From: Molanna angustata | Lineage: Eukaryota; Arthropoda; Insecta; Trichoptera; Molannidae | DNA length: 64,000 nucleotides | Assembly: GCA_963576475.1 (NCBI GenBank) | Contig: OY754990.1 | Coordinates: 10,336,921 to 10,400,920, forward strand | Direction of reading: 5' to 3' | Made by a program: the position numbers and the translations under genes | Shown here: positions 22,495 to 33,506 of the stretch, piece after piece | How positions within the stretch are numbered: the first letter of the stretch is position 1 | Layout: each line of letters begins with the position of its first letter | The notes under the pieces: generated by a model | The model's database searches: none | The model's input: the letters and a program-made list of their open reading frames with translations, nothing else | Told to the model about the DNA's origin: nothing

Positions 22495-23140
22495 TAGTAT
22501 CATGTCGTAGATAGTATAAAGCAATGTATCTGTTTGCTTTATACTATATACGACACGTTATATGCGAACAAAACGCTCAACAAAAATGGCACAGATAAAC
22601 GAATTCTTACAATGTCACAAAGAAAGAGCACACACTACAGAATACATTAAGCGAGAAAGAGATCTTTCGTTCAAGTGTCGGATATTTAATCGATTGAGCC
22701 ACGAATGCCGACTGATAATGTAGAAATATTAAAAAGTCATAAGTATTGCGAATCAATTCTGTCTTTTCCTTTAATTTTCACCACGTATACATAGCCTGTA
22801 GAAGAGTTGAACAATGTGTTTATCCTGTTTCCAAACGTATCATTATATTCACAGCTCTTCTAAAGGTATGCGGAAATATACATCTCTTTTGAATCTACCT
22901 TATTTTGGTAAAGGTGTACGCACACGAGAGGTTTAGGTCTCCTTAGATCAATACCTCTCCTTATAATATTATTTCCAATCTCCTAATAATTTTTTAGTCT
23001 CCTAATACTTCGCAAAATATTTGGCCATACCTTTGAAGGAGGATCCTGGAGGATCGGGTTTAACCATGAGCTAGAAATAATTTATGGCGAACCAAACGTT
23101 GTCCAATACATCAAAATACTACGTCTACGAATATTTTTAT
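22495..23140. other. Spacer with a 20-bp hairpin
   Basis: GTCGTAGATAGTATAAAGCA (22505-22524) is nearly the reverse complement of TGCTTTATACTATATACGAC (22534-22553), a possible remnant of a small inverted-repeat element. No gene is recognised in the rest. Confidence 0.5.
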
Positions 23141-23144
23141 TATT

Positions 23145-23748
23145 GCATATGCGCAAACATTGGATTTTTTTCCCTGTCGGGAGTCAAAGGTATTTTTTAA
23201 CAGATTTTTAATTATCTCAATAGAGACGAAGTTGGAATATTTACTGTAGGAGAACCAGGAAATCAAGGCACCTACAGGGCTTACGACCTGTCATCGGCTG
23301 GTTTACGTGATCACTTTATGTAACGTTCAACGTTCACCAATTATGCCTTTTTGATGAGATCCCTATCAATTCAATTTTGAAAATTCTATATATTGTAATA
23401 CTGAAATTCTTTTCGCTTAAAATAAGGAATTTTTACTACAGTCATCTATGTATGTGTGAAATTATGAACAACATTCTTATTATTTTTTATTTATTTTTGT
23501 TATAACGCCATCTATTGAGAGAATTGGTTTTTTGTAAATAATGAGAGCAACAATTCTTATACCTGAGGTGACAAATGCATTTTTCGCATAGAAGTCACCT
23601 GTGAATTGCGACTTATAAGGTCATTTTTGTCTTATTTACCTACTTGTACCAATGTGTAAGTAATCGAATATTATGATTTCCCGGTTCTCCTACAGTAAAT
23701 ATTCCAACTTTGTCTCTATTGAGATAATTAAAAATCTGTTAAAAAATA
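23145..23748 (+). repeat. Family A copy inside 75-bp inverted arms
   Basis: The family A core runs from 23213 towards 23600. Its first 75 bases (23191-23264, TATTTTTTAACAGATTTTTA through GAGAACCAGGAAATC) return as a near-exact reverse complement at 23674-23748. Only a few bases differ, including AAG/AAA and CAGG/CGGG changes. The upstream side carries the terminal motif ATTGGATTTTTTTCCCTGTC. Confidence 0.85.
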
Positions 23749-23751
23749 CTA

Positions 23752-24005
23752 CGTCTACGTTGGCTCGGACACGTTTGTAGAATAGAGAATAGCCGGGTCC
23801 CAAAGAAAGTATTGGACACTTGTCCTGAAGGAAGAGGAAGCAGAGGGAGACCTAGGATGAGATGGCTGGACGACATCGAGGGAGATATATGTAAGTGCGA
23901 TCGGACAGACAAATTGGAGGAGACTTGCTGTCGACAGGGCGGGATGGAGGCAATTTCTTGAGGAGGCCAATGCCCACATCGCCAAGGCTGTAGCGCCATT
24001 GCTGA
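23752..24005 (+). pseudogene. RTE-like retrotransposon C-terminus with a frameshift
   Basis: The frame starting near 23757 reads RWLGHVCRIENSRVPKKVLD, then EGRGSRGRPRMRWLDDIEGD, then shifts frame near 23900 and continues RRLAVDRAGWRQFLEEANAH. RWLGHV, GRPRxRWLDDIE and the ALDRAxWRxxLEEA-like close are typical of C-terminal domains of RTE-type reverse-transcriptase proteins. The frameshift and missing 5' part make it inactive. It starts right at the end of the inverted arm of the preceding repeat. Confidence 0.8.
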
Positions 24006-24047
24006 TGAATAATTGTTTCTTTAAAATAATCAACAGTATGGATTGCT

Positions 24048-24440
24048 ATGGATTACTACGGATTGCAGTCACTAGATCACAGACGCAAAGTCGGTATTCT
24101 AAGTTTATTCTATAGATACTACCACGGGAGATGCTCAGAAGAACTTGCATCCCTGGTCCCTCTTCCACCCATTCACAATAGAGTCACTCGTTTTACTCAA
24201 TCTCAACACACGTTCACAGCAAACCTTCAATAGACACGAATCAGTCGCTTCTTGAACTCTTTTATTAACACATCAGCCCGGCAGTGGAACGATCTTCCGA
24301 AATCTGTGTTTCCACCTTCTTACAACCCGGTTCTTTTTATAACCCGAATTAATATTTTCCCGAGCAGATTGAAAACCCTCCCCAATAGTATAATGGACCC
24401 ATATCCTGATAGCTGGTGTCCCCTTCGTAGCCATGTTTAA
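24048..24440 (+). pseudogene. Non-LTR retrotransposon C-terminus (Jockey/CR1-like group), one stop
   Basis: One frame reads LDHRRKVGILSLFYRYYHGR, then CSEELASLVPLPP, an in-frame TAG at 24231-24233, then RFLNSFINTSARQWNDLPKS and VFPPSYNPVLF to a TAA at about 24438-24440. The FYRxYHGxCSEEL, ARxWNDLPxxVFP and following aromatic pattern is the well-known end of arthropod non-LTR reverse-transcriptase proteins. Only about 130 codons remain; the copy is 5'-truncated and has one nonsense change. It lies 40 bases after an RTE remnant of a different family in the same orientation. Confidence 0.75.
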
Positions 24441-24564
24441 AAAAAACGTATATTGAACTCCCATGAATTAATTAAAATGATAAAAATCGGAACACCTGAT
24501 AGGTACGCTTCGCATCAAAACGCACCATTCCATATTGAGAATCAAAGAAAAAACTTCATTAGTT

Positions 24565-24790
24565 GTCGGCCTGCGTGGCTCAGTTGGTTAGGTATCTGCT
24601 GAGACAAAGTTTCCGGGTTCGATTCCCGATGGAGACACAATTTTTATTCTGTTTTCAGTCTGGATCTGTGAGACGATTAATATCGTTAGTCTCCAGAATG
24701 TGGCAACTTGTCATTGGGTGCGTGTTTAACTTGTATAGGGAGATGGTTATTTAGTTATTATATTATTGTGATTAATTAGTTTTTAAGAAT
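24565..24790 (+). mobile_element. tRNA-derived SINE, family S1
   Basis: GTCGGCCTGCGTGGCTCAGT begins the element; A box TGGCTCAGTTGG, B box GGGTTCGATTCCC, then a non-tRNA body TTTTCAGTCTGGATCTGTGA and GTCTCCAGAATGTGGCAACT, ending near GCGTGTTTAACTTG. Conserved with the copies at 52043 and 63527. A frame across it (24563-24754) is accidental. Confidence 0.9.
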
Positions 24791-25670
24791 ATTTATAAGA
24801 ATGATTATTTGCGTGTTCAAAAAGTGCTGTTAAAAATTCATCTCCCTATATTAAGATATACTACAGACTATCGGGGCAACAGATAATTTATGTAATAAAA
24901 GGTAGGACTCACTCAGATAATTGTATTTATTTAAATTAAACGGAATTAGAATGTCGAGGAGAATTCGCGATACGTCAAGCCACGGCAACTGGAGATATTG
25001 CGAATGATATGCGTAGTAGGGGATCACTGTATAAAAGTTCAGCTTGAGTTGGTAGCAATTATGTGAAGTTAGAGATCATAGGGATGTTCCACCACACTTG
25101 TTTGACATTGTACCAGTTATTTTCCCGAGAAGTAATAAATAAATAAAATGAAAATATTAATATCCCTATTATAATATAGATCACCCCGACTAGAAAACCA
25201 GTATACCGATGTTGATATTTTTAATGTACGCACTATACAAATTAACTCTCCGTAAATCTGTAGGGAAATAATAACCTTTCAAGAGACTTAAATCTCTTGC
25301 TGATGTAAGCGATATTTTAAATTGAAAGTAGGTATCTGGAGACGGAAGACTACGTCGTGCAGTCTCGCCATGAACTTTACTTTGTTATACATATATAAAA
25401 TAATACCATACAATTATTATTTAAGTAACAAACTACATAAGAATGTACGAGATACGAAGATGTCCTTTGTTGCTATAGAGGTATATATTATATTTCTTGT
25501 ACTATCTTCCAAAGCCACCCACTGTTAACTCCTAGGCGCACATTTGAGAGATTTATAGGTTAAATTCCTCGTTTCATACACACTCATGCAAGTTACACTC
25601 AAACTTTGTTTTATAACCAGGTAAACACTGGTTAGAAAATTATTGATCATGAACAATATATTGCACCTTA
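24791..25670. other. AT-rich spacer
   Basis: No gene or repeat recognised. The 68-codon frame 25322-25528 has no recognisable motif. Confidence 0.45.
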
Positions 25671-25674
25671 AAAT

Positions 25675-25836
25675 ATTGCCAGATGGCAATTCCTTTCAAC
25701 TAACCAGCGGTTGCGTTTGTGGCCCTGAAAATGTTAATTACGTGATATATAAGTAAAACAAATTCATCCCCTGTTGGGAGTCGAACACAGGAAACCTGCA
25801 CGGAAGTGAAATAACTCAGCGCTAAGCAGTAGCGGA
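25675..25836 (-). mobile_element. SINE S2-like, diverged
   Basis: The minus strand carries the tail palindrome ATTGCCATCTGGCAAT, a GTTAGTTGAAAGG run and a B box (TGTTCGACTCCC), with a changed head around 25800-25836. It appears to be a separate, older S2 subfamily. Confidence 0.65.
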
Positions 25837-25902
25837 ATTGCTTATAGAAGCCGAAAATATTGGCTTGCCCATGAATATTTATTTTTTTTTTATATAAAAA
25901 AA

Positions 25903-26069
25903 TGAATATGTCCTTGTTAAACAAGTACATATACATCTTCCTACGTTCCCTAAAATAAGCAAATAAATGCTTGTGCTATAGGTGAACGAAATCGGTCGAG
26001 GCAGGATTCGAACTCGCGACTACTGGATTACTAGCCCAGCGCGCTAACCGCTCTGCCATCGACCCATCT
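25903..26069 (-). mobile_element. tRNA-derived SINE, family S3
   Basis: Minus strand: GATGGGTCGATGGCAGAGCG, A box TGGCAGAGCGG, B box GAGTTCGAATCC (exact consensus), tail ACTTGTTTAACAAGGACATA. The best-preserved S3 promoter boxes in the window. Confidence 0.9.
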
Positions 26070-26608
26070 ACATACATTAAGAACCAAAGAATAAATAAAT
26101 AAAAAAACTCAAATGAAATAGTAATTACAAGGAATGAACATAAGAATATTATTGACTGAATATATATAAAAATGAATTGTGTGAATAACTACCTACAAAC
26201 TTAGTCACACTGAATCAGTGAATGCTGCCAGATGTGATAATATATTACATTATTGAATTAAATAGAATAAAAATGAAATGTACAAATATATATAAAAATT
26301 TAAACAAGTGACTACACAATCATTTGGGGTTATGTTTATTGTCTTTAAAAGAATTAAAGAAAGGGTCAGTCAGATAACCAAAGTCATTTCCCAATCGATG
26401 AATTCTATTCAACGAAGTGTTATATAAATAGTTTGTGTTGGATGTCTTACATACAAAAATTATAATTTGGGTATTTCTCGTTGGAACATAGTAATGTAAA
26501 AGGAGCAAAAGTAATTATTAATTATCTTGTAGAGGAGCATGAGATCAGACACAATCCATTATGTTAAGAAATTCAAGAACTAATATAGAAGCCGAGAATT
26601 TTGGCTTG
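26070..26608. other. AT-rich spacer
   Basis: No gene. The stretch ATTATGTTAAGAAATTCAAG at 26560 is repeated at about 27895 on the other side of the hAT element below. Confidence 0.45.
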
Positions 26609-26616
26609 CGTATGAA

Positions 26617-27885
26617 CAGTGGCGGCTGGTGACATTAAATCTTAAAGGGGCTCAAAATTATAATTTTATCTAGAAGAGATATTAACTTTCAACAGGAATC
26701 AGAAAGCTGATATGTGGTACAATATTATTTTCGTACATTAAAATTATCATTGTTTTTCACAATTCTTTTGTATCTCGTATCTTTTGTATTTATTAAAGTT
26801 TATAGTAAAATGAATCGTTACATACATACATACATACATACCATCACGCCATGTCCCTCACGGGGTAGGCAGAGAGAACCGAACGCCACATTTTTCTATC
26901 TTGACACACATTCATTGCCTCATCAACATTCATACATCGTCTTATACATGTTCGTCTGTTGTTCACGCTTCTTACATTTCCATCTTTCAAAATATCGTTT
27001 ACATGGTCGTGCCATCAATTTCTTGGGCGCCCCCGACCTCTTATTCCGTTCCTGTCAGCTTTGTAGGTATATTTTCTTCGTCAGGCGTTCTTCGGTCATT
27101 CTCCCCAAGTGGCCAAACCATCTCTATGTGTTAACTTTCATTCTGTTAATTACATCTTTCTTTATCTTACATTCTTTCCTTGTATCTTCATTCCGAACTC
27201 TGTCATACATCGTTCTGTTACAAATTCTTCTAAAAAATAATTTGTGACATCTAATAAATTTTGATCATACATAATTGAAAAATAACTTCTGGTAACAGCC
27301 GCAAGACTGCCTCCTGATTATACAAATTTTTGTCTTATATCATTTTTATTGTTTTTTTTTTGCAATATTATGATATCAATTAATTAAATAATACTACTTA
27401 TATATTTCGGATGATTTATAGTTTAAACTATGTAATATTATGATATCAATTATGTGAGCCTAAAGGAATTGCAACTGCTAACCTTGCGTTCGATCATAGC
27501 AATGTACAACAAAATATGAATGAATGAAAATAATATATGTATAGTGAAATCCTTCGCGGGCACTGCCCCGTTTTGCTCGAAATCGGCATACATTCAGCGT
27601 GTACGGCGAGCTGCGGCGACAAAGGGCGGGCGGTCGCGAGGATTGTATTGGTTCTCCGGGCACAAGTCGACTGTGCCCTAGGAATGAAATATTTCATAGA
27701 ATATTGCTTTACATAGCAGGTTGGATTAAATACTTTCACTAGATATACTACAGGCGTAAGACGGTTAACATAAATTAGAAAAATAATGTGTTCCCTAGTT
27801 TCAATTTTATACATTTTTTGGAATATTTTGATCAAAGTGTTTGAGATGGCTGAGCCCGAGAGCCCTTTAAGAAGAGCCGCCACTG
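26617..27885. mobile_element. hAT-like DNA transposon (non-autonomous) with nested retrotransposon
   Basis: The ends are inverted: CAGTGGCGGCT at 26617 and AGCCGCCACTG ending at 27885, with a further 14-base sub-terminal match (TCTTAAAGGGGCTC against TTCTTAAAGGGCTC). Flanking 8-mers CGTATGAA (26609-26616) and CCTATGAA (27886-27893) differ by one base, as expected for an 8-bp hAT target duplication. No transposase is recognisable. A GC-richer stretch at 27540-27680 belongs to the element interior. An RTE-like retrotransposon end is nested at about 26818-27245. Confidence 0.85.
26818..27245 (-). pseudogene. RTE-like retrotransposon end nested in the hAT element
   Basis: From the terminus (ACCATCACGCCATGTCCCTC, GGGGTAGGCAGAGAGAACCG) into degenerate coding sequence readable in pieces on the minus strand; CCCCAAGTGGCCAAACCATC (27102) is the complement of the DGWFGHLGRM-type segment. 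The same family at 33.5 kb has the clearer reading. The CATA repeat at the terminus is the element's 3' tail. Several frameshifts are present. Confidence 0.75.
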
Positions 27886-28002
27886 CCTATGAATATTATG
27901 TTAAGAAATTCAAGAACTAATAATTATTTATTTGTTTATATAATCATACTAAAAGATTAAAAATTGATCCGTCGCTTTACAGGGCCACAAATTTTTTTAT
28001 TT

Positions 28003-28893
28003 ATTTATTTATTTATTTAAATCCACAATAACCATACATAAAAAATTACAACAATACGACAGTGAAACATAGAACAAAAAAAAAATTTTTTAAAAATTGA
28101 CAATTTAGTATAACATGTTGGCACTGACAAAATGAATACAATCTATCAGTACCAACATCCAGTGGATAAGAACTATTCCACTAAGCAGTGCTTGTGTCGG
28201 AATAGCTTTACAATTCATTTTAACTGACACAGTCTTTACTTATGTAACCCATTTATGTCTAATATATAATTATAACATATAAAAAAATCAAAAATACAAA
28301 TTATAATATAAGCTATAACATCACGGTTTTATAATCATTTCATAATTTTAAAAAATATATCTTCAATGTTCATTCTACCTTTGTTGTTTATTTTTCATAG
28401 CACTTAGTGATTTTATATTATATATCTCAGAACCAATCAATTCTTTTGTAAATATGTTTAAAATACGAGGCAAAATAAAATCAAAATGTTTTTGAGCAAA
28501 CGTGGTATGAGCTCTGGGGATGGGTAAAAGTCTGTGTCTAATATTGTAGGAATTTTCAACTCGAGTATATTGTGTTATATTGAGCTTATGTGAGTAAATG
28601 ATTAATTTCTTGAGGTATAGCTGACGAATATCTAAAACTTCAAATTCAAAAAATAATGAATTAGACGGATATCTAAAAGGTTTTTTATTAATAACTCGAA
28701 TGATACTCTTCTGGGCTATTTCAATGGGACTTAGTGCGGTTTTATACGTTCCTCCCCAAACTATGATGCCATAACATAGTATAGATTGAGCAACTGCATA
28801 ATAGATGAACGATAAGATGTAAATGATATTTTGGAATGTCATTTTAAAAATCTTTTTTTGGCCACTGGAATGAACAACAACGCTAAAAAACAT
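28003..28893 (-). pseudogene. Non-LTR retrotransposon C-terminus (CR1/Jockey-like)
   Basis: On the minus strand a 172-codon frame (28893-28375) reads IIYILSFIYYAVAQSILCYG, IIVWGGTYKTALSPIEIAQK and SIIRVINKKPFRYPSNSLFF, the conserved thumb/C-terminal part of CR1- and Jockey-group reverse transcriptases (Q-x-x-x-x-YGIIVWG, then a QKxxIR segment). It then continues to a TGA at 28375 without a break. About 370 bases of 3' untranslated sequence follow, ending in an ATTT-rich tail near 28003. The catalytic part is missing. No nonsense mutation is visible in the remaining frame, suggesting a relatively young truncated insertion. Confidence 0.8.
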
Positions 28894-28899
28894 AAATGT

Positions 28900-29235
28900 T
28901 TCAACATTTCCCTATTTCCTTTCAGGGTTTGCCCAGTTCAAAGGTTCTAGTCTCGCCCCTGGCGCTTAGATACAGCAGTCTTTTTTTGTCTTTATTGTGT
29001 GATTTTAATCAAAAGTGTTAATTTAGTTAATTTAGTTTTCTTTACTACACTCAAATCTATAAGAGTACATAAATTGGAGAGTACAATGAATTTGAAAAAA
29101 TATGCAATCAATTTAAAATGCTGTTAAGAATCATTGGTGTCATAATATGCATGTATCCACTCTGCTACCCCAAGGGCATGTGCTGGGATGTATGTAATTT
29201 TTTAAATTATAAAAAAAAAAACTACTCAGTGCTCC
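28900..29235. other. AT-rich spacer
   Basis: No gene or named repeat recognised. The frame starting at 29118 runs into the downstream ATTT array. Confidence 0.45.
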
Positions 29236-29239
29236 TGAT

Positions 29240-29272
29240 TAAATATTATATTTATTTATTTATATATTTATT

Positions 29273-29341
<69 letters not shown>

Positions 29342-29620
29342 CTTAATTATTTATTTATTTATTTATTTATTTTTTGTTTTTTTTATTATTATTACTTTTT
29401 ATTAATTAATTAATTTATTTATTTATTTATTTACTCATTTATTTATTTATTTATTAATTAATTAATAAATAAATAATCAAATTAATAAATTTATTTATTT
29501 ATTAATTAATTAATAAATAAATAATCAAATTAATAAATAAATTTATTTATTTATTTATTAATTAATTTATTTATTTGTATATTTATTTATTAAATTTTTA
29601 TTTATTTATTTTTTATTTGT
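29240..29620. repeat. (ATTT)n array with strand switches
   Basis: About 380 bases. Between 29400 and 29575 the repeat alternates TTTA runs, TTAA blocks and TAAA runs joined by ATCAAATTAAT, and this palindromic block occurs twice in tandem with a period of about 50. Confidence 0.9.
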
Positions 29621-29639
29621 TTCAAGGTCATATTTATAA

Positions 29640-30295
29640 GTAAAAAAACAGACGAATAGCGTTTATGTTTGATGATTATATTAAACAATCACATAAATTA
29701 AAAATATGTTTAACAGTTATTGTATGTTTGCCTGTGACGGGAAGGAAAGGGAAGAAAAAGGATGAAAGAAGGATTCAATTTGTTTCTGCTACATATTAAA
29801 AATATTTATAAAACACTAAGTTAATCGTATTTAAAGAATGTATTTTCAAATAGAATAATATATTTGATATAAAATATTTTAATAGTAATTAATTTAAATT
29901 GTCACAAAACGTGCTATACAATTATCGCTGTCTTTACGTATTTGAGTTTTGTTTAAGTTTTTTTTGTGAATTTAGTGTTACCTTGAAGAAGATTTAAATA
30001 TTTTGGATGCCAGGAAAGTATAATGTTATGTAATTGTAAGTAATTTGTAAATTGAAACCATTCTTTTATAGTATCGTAGAATATAACAGTTTATAATTGA
30101 GTTTCCCAGGTTCGACTGTATTGAATTGTAAGCAGACTATTGGTATAGATGGGTGTGACAATCGAAGGTTTAACGTGATGGGGCGGGGTGACCTGATTTG
30201 GCAAACTAGTGGTAAATTAACACAACCAAGAAACCACGATCATACCTTCCTCTGGTCTCTTGTTCTTTATACTTCCTTTAATTTTAGCTACAAAG
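29640..30295. other. AT-rich spacer
   Basis: No gene recognised. The 81-codon frame 30097-30342 overlaps the following repeat and has no known domain. Confidence 0.4.
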
Positions 30296-30299
30296 ATCA

Positions 30300-30865
30300 T
30301 TGTCCAACTGTCGATTTGTTCAAGAGAATTTATTTCTCTTGACATATCGCCATAGCACCAAGCCTACTTACGCGAGATTTTTATGCCAGGTCTATATTTT
30401 TCTTGTTTTTTTTTCAACTTTGAAGTCAAATAACACCAACTTAGAGGCTTCGCAACATATTAGGTTCTATACATGGAATTACTCAGTATTCGAGTAGATC
30501 ATTTAGTGTGCCTGTGTGTGTGTGTGTTGTCCGTCCCCCCTTATAAATTTTGATCCGATCAAAGTACAGAGCCTAAAATTTCAGTATATATTTTTATTTT
30601 ATTTATTTTGGATATCCAACAGAACAGTAGAGTATAATGATATTAAAAACAATGAAAAAAAAAGTAAATGCAGACTACTATACATAATAATAGGATATCA
30701 TAAAGTAATTTTTAAAACTTAACATACAATTTATGATAAATGAGAAAAAACAAAATATATAGATACATAGTTATAGATCTACACATCTTTAATATTCAGA
30801 TTTTTTTGTTTCGGTCAGAGGTTATCAACTTTTAATTTTTATTTTATTTTTCCATATATCTGGAA
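30300..30865 (+). repeat. Microsatellite-bearing dispersed repeat, copy 1
   Basis: CCAACTGTCGATTTGTTCAA, then CAACTTTGAAGTCAAATAAC, then AACTTAGAGGCTTCGCAACA, a short TG run (30511-30530), GTCCGTCCCCCCTTATAA and, near 30815, GGTTATCAACTTTTAATTTT. The same order is found at 61050-61545, where the TG run is about 120 bases. No coding capacity. Confidence 0.85.
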
Positions 30866-30884
30866 TTTATTATTTTTCCATATA

Positions 30885-30923
30885 TTTGGTCAACATTTTG
30901 CTCGTAGCAAAATGTTGACCAAA
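30885..30923. repeat. Perfect 18-bp hairpin
   Basis: TTTGGTCAACATTTTGCT and its exact reverse complement separated by CGT. It lies just beyond the repeat above. Confidence 0.95.
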
Positions 30924-31084
30924 TTAGTCAACATAAAGCAGTTGCGTTTACTGCGGCTAAAGAGTATTCTATAGGTACTATTATTATTCTATGGTTGTCA
31001 TATAATTTATTGTATTTGCGATGCTCTTTGAGTAACACATAAAAATATATTTCATTTGATTTGGGAACCATGTGATTCATATTA

Positions 31085-31405
31085 ATTACACCAACATAGT
31101 TAACTAGTCTCTTTCTATGGCTCTGAAATAAAAATCGCGTCAGAGATTGTATTTATGACAGGTATTATGGCGGACATTGGGACCTGGTTGATCTGTTTTG
31201 TGTGAGCCCATATGTTTGCTGAGGTAATGATTGTGAGTGCAGAAAGTTGAGATTGTGTACATATTTAGTGTGGAACGGGAACAATCACCTGGTCCATAAT
31301 TGCATATAATTGTCAATAAAATTTTTAAACTGCTAGCCCTAGAATAGGATTTCCTAGTTGGGTAGTAGTTATCTTATTGTTGTCATTATAAATATGGTGT
31401 GATAA
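31085..31405 (-). repeat. Dispersed repeat, family E
   Basis: Inverted relative to 5585-5925 and colinear with it: TTTCTATGGCTCTGAAATAA, GACAGGTATTATGGCGGACA, GATTGTGAGTGCAGAAAGTT and CCTAGAATAGGATTTCCTAG all have counterparts there. Confidence 0.85.
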
Positions 31406-31838
31406 AAGAATAAATAAAATAAAATAATGAAAAAAATTAAATCCAGAGCGGATCCAGCAATTTTTAAGATAACCGCAATACTTCTGCTGGATTGCAATCG
31501 CTTTTTGGGTTACACAAAGGACACAAAATTTCATATAGATGGCTATGAATGTAGAATGTATATTTAAACATATTTGCTTCATAACCTGACCACTGATTTA
31601 AGCAACCATCAAATAATGATAGAGTGAGGAAAAAAAAAAACAATTGTTTATATGACCCGCTTAAATAGTTCACACGTTATTGAAGATAGTAAAAAATACT
31701 TATTGTATATAATATGAATATAATTTCTTGTATGAGATATTTGTATGAATCGCAGGTATATGTACGTTAAAATCACTATACGGTAGTAACTATTGTACTA
31801 ATGGTAATTAATCTCTACCCGTATCATATTTATTAACC
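31406..31838. other. AT-rich spacer
   Basis: No gene. GATCCAGCAATTTTTAAGAT and TGCTGGATTGCAATCG (31450-31500) resemble a motif pair at 10880-10945. Confidence 0.4.
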
Positions 31839-31839
31839 T

Positions 31840-32020
31840 TTTATCATCTCAATAGAGACGAGGTTGGGATATTGTAGAAGAACCAGGAACTTGAGGCACC
31901 TACAGGGCTTACGACCTGTCATCGGCTGGTTTACGTGATCACTTTATGTGCCTGCGCAACGTTCACCAATTATGCCTTCTTATTGAGTTCTCTTATCAAT
32001 GTAATTTTTGATTAATAATT
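31840..32020 (+). repeat. Interspersed repeat, family A
   Basis: Plus orientation, from ATCTCAATAGAGACGAGGTT through GCTTACGACCTGTCATCGGC to ATTATGCCTTCTTATTGAGT. Confidence 0.9.
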
Positions 32021-32445
32021 AAATGAATGAATAAATAAATAAGTCTCCTTAAGAAATACGCAAATTATTTAAAGTATTACAAATCGATTATTCAAAATCA
32101 TTGTACAAGATTTGCATAAAAACATTCGCCAACTGTAGTTAGACATGCCGTCAAACAGATAACTATGTCAAAAGCCCTTGTCTTATCCGCAACTAACGTT
32201 TCGTTGCGCAATCCACTCCATCTTCATGATGTTACCGCCCCCACATCATCAAAAGTACCAATCCATGTGGAAAATATACAATATTATTATAGGTTGTACA
32301 TACTTACTTACTTCTACTGAAAGGATGACAAATGCTTACAATTTATTGATTGAGAGATTATCTCATAGAAAAACATTACTTCAGAGTTGGAATCCAGCTA
32401 GTTTTAGTACTTATACAATCTAAAATATTTCAATTTTAATAATAA
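32021..32445. other. AT-rich spacer
   Basis: No gene recognised. An 81-codon frame at 32178-32423 has no recognisable domain. Confidence 0.4.
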
Positions 32446-32489
32446 TTGTATTACATACATACATATATATTTTTTTATTTTATTTTATT

Positions 32490-32784
32490 TATTAATCTAG
32501 AATCTAGAAGAGTCTTGCATGACCAATCGCTGCTACATAAAATTCTGAACGGTGCTATCGACTCACCTGAGCTTGTTAACCTAGTGGGTATCCTTGTTCC
32601 AGGTAGAAATAGAAAGGTTCGCCGATCTGAACTTTTACATGTTCCCACGTATGTAATTCTCATAACACGTTCCACGCGTATGTAATTCTCATAACACGTT
32701 GTTCTCAGCCGGGGCGGGGTGGACATCTTCAATGTGAAATATGATAAGTTTCGTCGCGAGATATTGAAGGTGATACGCTCCTAA
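32490..32784 (+). pseudogene. Non-LTR retrotransposon C-terminus with a 28-bp duplication
   Basis: The frame from about 32497 reads LESRRVLHDQSLLHKILNGA, IDSPELVNLVGILVPGRNRK and RRSELLHVPTY. The LHxLxFLxKILNGxIDSPELL...VPxRxxR segment is the familiar end of insect non-LTR reverse-transcriptase proteins. After 32650 a 28-base stretch (GTATGTAATTCTCATAACAC and flanks) is duplicated in tandem, throwing the frame out; the close VDIFNVKYDKFRREILKVIR is read in another frame from 32701 to a TAA at 32782-32784. 5'-truncated and inactive. A TG array follows about 50 bases after the stop. Confidence 0.75.
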
Positions 32785-32833
32785 TTTTCCTCCCTCGTAC
32801 CCTCCTATCCATCCCAAACAAATTGTATATGTG

Positions 32834-32836
<3 letters not shown>

Positions 32837-32920
<84 letters not shown>

Positions 32921-32932
32921 GTGTGTGTGTGT
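32837..32932. repeat. (TG)n microsatellite
   Basis: About 95 bases of TG with two AGGG interruptions (near 32876 and 32918). Confidence 0.95.
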
Positions 32933-33349
32933 CTTGTTATTGATGGAAAGCTTGTTATTGGCTCTGAATTCTATGTTAAAAATTTGTATTATAAAAAATA
33001 TAAATGAGCTGTTGGCTTCCCGAATAAATAAATAAATAAATAAACAAATAAATAAATAACAAAAAGACATATTTTACATAAAAAAAACATAGCAAAAAAG
33101 AAATTAATACACTTTATAATATGACTTCCTTCGAAAAGAGATATACTCGTGCTTTGAAGGGAGTTGCAACTATTTACATAATATAGAACAAAAGCAAAGT
33201 AAAATAATCATAGGTAACTAAAAATATACTTAAAAATAGACATATATATGTTATAATAAAAAAAACAACATTTAAATATCAATTACGATTAATAAAATAA
33301 GTGCATAATATCTACATATATAACAACAATGAATAAATAAAACCAGTTT

Positions 33350-33483
33350 TTATACACAAACCCTCTTTGTATCTACATAAAATTTCTTTAGATCGATAAT
33401 ATCCGTATGTCTCTGCTCAGGCAACAGTTCGTTAAACCACTTAACGCCAAGATACGTATAGTGGTTTTGTGCGTAGGCCGTTC
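33350..33483 (-). pseudogene. Small retrotransposon C-terminal remnant
   Basis: The minus frame reads YAQNHYTYLGVKWFNELLPE, then QRHTDIIDLKKFYVDTKRVC, then a TAA. A YxxYxGVxxFNxLPxxIx-like close is common at the end of non-LTR retrotransposon proteins of the CR1/Jockey group. Only about 44 codons; the assignment is tentative. The preceding minus-strand 3' sequence (33065-33349) would be its untranslated region. Confidence 0.5.
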
Positions 33484-33506
33484 TTTTTTTTGATATATTT
33501 AGTACA

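Noticed and set aside
23739..24033. Two overlapping minus-strand frames of 86 and 92 codons
   Set aside because: Antisense shadows of the plus-strand RTE-like remnant.
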